Shown piece after piece: positions 60,967 to 64,000 of a DNA stretch of 64,000 nt. Within the stretch, counting starts at the first letter, position 1, and each line of letters begins with the position of its first letter. Made by a program: the position numbers and the translations under genes. The stretch is from an uncultured Lachnospiraceae bacterium (GTDB taxonomy: Bacteria > Bacillota > Clostridia > Lachnospirales > Lachnospiraceae): positions 1 through 64,000 of the forward strand of contig OMVA01000059.1 of NCBI GenBank assembly GCA_900314445.1, in the 5' to 3' direction. The notes beneath the pieces are model-generated. The model did not search any database. It worked only from the letters and a program-made list of their open reading frames with translations, and was not told the origin of the DNA.

Positions 60967-63321
60967 ATGTTTAGAGAAAATGAGTCAATCATAAGTAAGG
61001 CAGATGTGCTGAAATATCTGTATTCCAAACTTCCAATCGGTGCGGTTGAGAGAGTGGGCTTTGTGCGGGCTGGTGATTTTAAGGCAGATCCGGATACTGC
61101 AATCAAAAGAGTGCAGAAAGAATTTCCAAGTGGTTCCATTGTGGTACGTTCTTCTTCTGTAAAAGAAGATTCCTACCTTACTTCCAATGCAGGTCACTTT
61201 GACAGTGTTCTTCATGTGGATGCCAGCTCCAAGGAAGAAGTGGGCAAGGCTATTGAGCATGTACTGGCTTCCTACCTGGAAGGGGAAGAAGAATATGAGG
61301 GATTTCTGGATGAGCAGGTTTTGATTCAGACAGAATCGGAAAATGTAATTTGCGCCGGCGTAATTTTTACCAGAGATATTCGTCAGAATCGCCCTTACTT
61401 TACAATCAATTATTCAGAGGATGGCACCACAGATGCTGTTACTTCCGGTAGAGGCGGTAAGGTGCTTCATATTGCAAGAGATATTGATGAAGAAATGGTG
61501 CATGGTATGTTCCGGCCACTGATTCATCTGGTTCGAAGAATCCTGGAACTTACCAGCATTGATAATCTGGATATTGAATTTGGTATTCGCAAAAATGGAA
61601 CCGTAGTAATTTTCCAGTGCAGACCTCTTGCTGCTGTTATTGGGAAAGAAGTATTGGCCAGTGATGAAGAAATATTTCAAGCTCGTCAGGATGCGCATTC
61701 CATTTACCAGAATTTAAATGACATCCTGTCGGATATGGCGTTCTGGAATCCGTCCGAGATTATTGGAGATAATCCATTCCCTCTGGATTACAGTCTTTAT
61801 CGGGAGATTATTACTGCCTATATCTGGAGTGCGGGAATTTCTTCTATGGGCTACCACTATGTGAATGGGGATCTTATGTATCAGTTGGGCAATAAGCCTT
61901 ATATTTCTGTGGATAAATCCTTTGAGGGATTAATTCCGGAGGCTTTGCCACCAAGACTGCAGAAGAAGTTAAAGACTTACTATATAAATAGACTGATCGA
62001 TGATCCTTCGGCTCACGATAAGATTGAATTTGAAATTGTTTTCTCTGTTTATGATTTCTGCACAGATGAAAATCTGGATAAGCTTCTGGATTATGGCTTT
62101 ACAAAAAATGAGATTATGCAGATTCGTCGTAGTCTCTTTTCTATTACAGAGCTGGCTGTTCGTTCTTACTCAGAAATTTATCAGGAGGATATGCAGTCCC
62201 TGGAAAATATGAGAGTGCTTCGTCATGATATCCGTCATGCGGGAGGACTTACCAGCACGGATCCAAAGCTGCTTTTGGACTTTGTGGGCCAGTTACTGGA
62301 ATCGATTAAATCCGATGGTACACCACAGTTCTCTCGTATGGCACGACTTGCCTTTATTGCAAAGTCCTTTACCAAGACTTTGGTTTCCAAGGGCTATGTT
62401 TCCAATGAGAGAATGGATCTTTTCAATCGTTCCATTAATACCGTGGCCTCAGACTTTGAACGTGATTTCGATGCCCTGAGTGCAGGGGAACTGTCAAAGG
62501 AAAAGTTCAATGATAAGTATGGCCATTTAAGACTGGGAACTTATAATATCCGAACAGATTGTTATTCAGATATGTACTTTGAACAGACGGAAACCCCTGC
62601 GGTATCTGTTCATAAGGAAAAGATTGTTACAGACTTTACTCCACATCTGGAGGCTGTACAGAGAGCTCTGGATGATTATGAAATGGATTTTGATGCGGAG
62701 GTCTTACTGGATTACATTCGGAAGACCACAGAGAATCGAGAGTTTTTCAAGTTTGAATTCACCAAGTCTTTGAGTCTGCTCTTAAATATTCTTATTCATT
62801 TTGGTAAAGTCACAGGAATTGAACGAAATGATCTTTCTTATCTCACCATTACAGATTTCTTTATGTATAGTGAAATGGAAGACCTGCTTCCATATTTGAA
62901 GGAAAGAATTCAAATGAATAAGAAAATCTTTGAGATTAATTCCTGCCTTATGCTGCCGGAAATAATATTTGCGGAACAGGATATTGATGAGATTGCAGAA
63001 GCTGCTTCTCGTCCAAACTTTATTACATCAGCCAATGTAACAGCGCCTGTGGTATTGCTGGATCAGGCGGGTAGTGACGTGGATATCGATGGTAAGATCG
63101 TAGTTATTACCAAGGCAGATCCTGGTTATGACTGGATTTTCACAAGAAATATTGCGGGCTTTATTTCCAGATATGGTGGTGCGGCATCCCATATGGCTAT
63201 TCGATGTGCAGAGTTTAATGTGCCTGCTGCCATTGGTTGCGGAGAACGTATTTTTCATGATGTATGTCAGATGCAGATGGTTCGTCTGGATTGTCAAAAG
63301 CATCAGATTTCAGAACCTTAA
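60967..63321 (+). CDS. ATP-grasp plus phosphohistidine-domain protein (rifampin-phosphotransferase-like architecture)
   Basis: 784 residues. The N-terminal ~235 form a PEP-synthase-type ATP-binding domain (SIVVRSSSVKEDS, NLDIEFGIRKNGTVVIFQCRP). A middle ~450 residues match nothing I know. The C-terminal ~90 residues are the PEP-utiliser mobile domain with His742 in YGGAASHMAIRCAEFNVPA. There is no PEP/pyruvate TIM barrel, so it is neither PpsA nor PpdK. ATP-grasp/unknown/His order is that of rifampin phosphotransferase; the acceptor here is unknown. ATG behind GGTGAAAATTTAG. Confidence 0.85.
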   Translation: MFRENESIISKADVLKYLYSKLPIGAVERVGFVRAGDFKADPDTAIKRVQKEFPSGSIVVRSSSVKEDSYLTSNAGHFDSVLHVDASSKEEVGKAIEHVLASYLEGEEEYEGFLDEQVLIQTESENVICAGVIFTRDIRQNRPYFTINYSEDGTTDAVTSGRGGKVLHIARDIDEEMVHGMFRPLIHLVRRILELTSIDNLDIEFGIRKNGTVVIFQCRPLAAVIGKEVLASDEEIFQARQDAHSIYQNLNDILSDMAFWNPSEIIGDNPFPLDYSLYREIITAYIWSAGISSMGYHYVNGDLMYQLGNKPYISVDKSFEGLIPEALPPRLQKKLKTYYINRLIDDPSAHDKIEFEIVFSVYDFCTDENLDKLLDYGFTKNEIMQIRRSLFSITELAVRSYSEIYQEDMQSLENMRVLRHDIRHAGGLTSTDPKLLLDFVGQLLESIKSDGTPQFSRMARLAFIAKSFTKTLVSKGYVSNERMDLFNRSINTVASDFERDFDALSAGELSKEKFNDKYGHLRLGTYNIRTDCYSDMYFEQTETPAVSVHKEKIVTDFTPHLEAVQRALDDYEMDFDAEVLLDYIRKTTENREFFKFEFTKSLSLLLNILIHFGKVTGIERNDLSYLTITDFFMYSEMEDLLPYLKERIQMNKKIFEINSCLMLPEIIFAEQDIDEIAEAASRPNFITSANVTAPVVLLDQAGSDVDIDGKIVVITKADPGYDWIFTRNIAGFISRYGGAASHMAIRCAEFNVPAAIGCGERIFHDVCQMQMVRLDCQKHQISEP

Positions 63322-63425
63322 GTTTGAGAAAAATCACATCAAATTTACTGAAAATTTGAATGCTCTATGATATACTTGAACAGATTGAAAAACTTATTCG
63401 ACGAGAGTCGCAGAAAGAGGAATTC

Positions 63426-64000
63426 ATGGAATTGAATCGTATTTTATTAAAACTTAGTGGAGAAGCACTTGCAGGAAATGCAGGAAAGGGTTTCTCTGAA
63501 GACGAAGTTATGAGAGTTGCTTCTGAAGTTAAGAAGGTTACAGATCTTGGCATTCAGGTTTGTGTGGTAATCGGTGGTGGAAACTTCTGGAGAGGTCGTT
63601 CCTCAAATGATATGGACCGCGTAAAGGCTGATCAGATTGGTATGCTTGCCACAGTTATGAACTGTATTTATGCAGCAGATGCCTTCCGTAGAGCAGGAAT
63701 GAAGACTCGTATTATGACACCATTTGTATGTGGTGATGTTGCTGAACTTTACGTAAGAGACAAGGCCATTGAAGCCATGGAAAATGGAGAAGTTGTATTC
63801 TTCGCGGGTGGTTCTGGACACCCTTATTTCTCAACAGATATGCCAGCAGTACTTCGTGCTGTTGAAACAAAGTGCGATGCTGTTCTTTCAGCAAAGGCAA
63901 TTGATGGCGTATATGATTCTGATCCAAAAATCAATCCAGATGCAAAGAAGTTCGAAGAAATGGAAATGTCTGATATCGTTGATAAGAAGCTTGGAGTTAT
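63426..64000 (+). CDS. pyrH: UMP kinase, 3' end outside window
   Basis: First 191 codons of a PyrH-type uridylate kinase: RILLKLSGEALAG at the N-terminus, GGGNFWRGR, RMTP-like RIMTPFVCGDVAE and the nucleotide-binding AKAIDGVYDSDPK. The normal length is about 240, so some 50 codons are missing beyond the edge. The ATG follows AAAGAGGAATTC. It usually precedes frr in Firmicutes. Confidence 0.94.
   Translation, partial: MELNRILLKLSGEALAGNAGKGFSEDEVMRVASEVKKVTDLGIQVCVVIGGGNFWRGRSSNDMDRVKADQIGMLATVMNCIYAADAFRRAGMKTRIMTPFVCGDVAELYVRDKAIEAMENGEVVFFAGGSGHPYFSTDMPAVLRAVETKCDAVLSAKAIDGVYDSDPKINPDAKKFEEMEMSDIVDKKLGV

Noticed and set aside
60967-63321. phosphoenolpyruvate synthase or pyruvate phosphate dikinase
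   Set aside because: The protein ends just after the phosphohistidine domain and lacks the PEP/pyruvate-binding barrel.

Overview
The window looks like a chromosomal core region of an anaerobic, AT-rich Firmicute of the family Lachnospiraceae (inference). The basis is the FabK-type fatty-acid cluster, a MurE with the meso-DAP motif DNPR, a yicC-gmk-rpoZ-...-priA-def-fmt-rsmB-rlmN-prpC-prkC-rsgA-rpe-thiN housekeeping string, several TTG starts, and surface proteins with Thr-Asp-Ala rich linkers. No tRNA, rRNA, CRISPR array, prophage or insertion sequence was seen.

Layout. 0.2-2.2 kb: ABC-F ATPase (minus strand). 2.4-11.4 kb: GH1 beta-glucosidase, nrdR, YigZ-family protein, a 93-residue unknown (minus), HtrA-type protease, tgt-yajC-lipoprotein, a six-helix membrane protein and an SseB-domain protein. 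11.6-20.9 kb: lipid block, with a minus-strand acyl-CoA synthetase divergent from acpP-accD-accA-fabK-fabD-fabG-fabF-fabZ-marR. 21-26 kb: signalling block with two small alarmone synthetases flanking a two-component system and an AraC regulator that has a structured leader, then a Nudix hydrolase. 26.1-29.8 kb: four-gene envelope-stress set resembling B. subtilis ydjFGHI. 30-32.7 kb: clpB with a perfect CIRCE operator. 32.9-44.3 kb: PaaK-like ligase, C39-like peptidase, nnr, alr with an unusual 36-bp tandem repeat behind it, CBS/CorC protein, yebC, cytidylate-kinase-like protein, glgA, rqcH. 44.4-59.2 kb: the nucleotide, wall, translation and PASTA-kinase string. 59.3-63.3 kb: SSS symporter and an orphan ATP-grasp/phosphohistidine-domain protein. 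63.4 kb to the end: pyrH, cut by the window edge.

The most unusual features are: (1) a family of about two dozen short extragenic palindromes built on GCAAATG/CATTTGC, scattered from 2 to 50 kb and concentrated in fab-operon spacers; (2) a perfect 36-bp tandem repeat made from the last codons of alr, which can also be read as a chain of 11-codon micro-ORFs; (3) rsgA, which appears to have only an ATT-type start codon; (4) paired alarmone synthetases around a two-component/AraC module with a three-hairpin leader; (5) a protein with the domain order of rifampin phosphotransferase but no obvious substrate. The genes otherwise describe ordinary growth physiology: lipid, wall and glycogen synthesis, translation quality control, and stringent and envelope stress responses.
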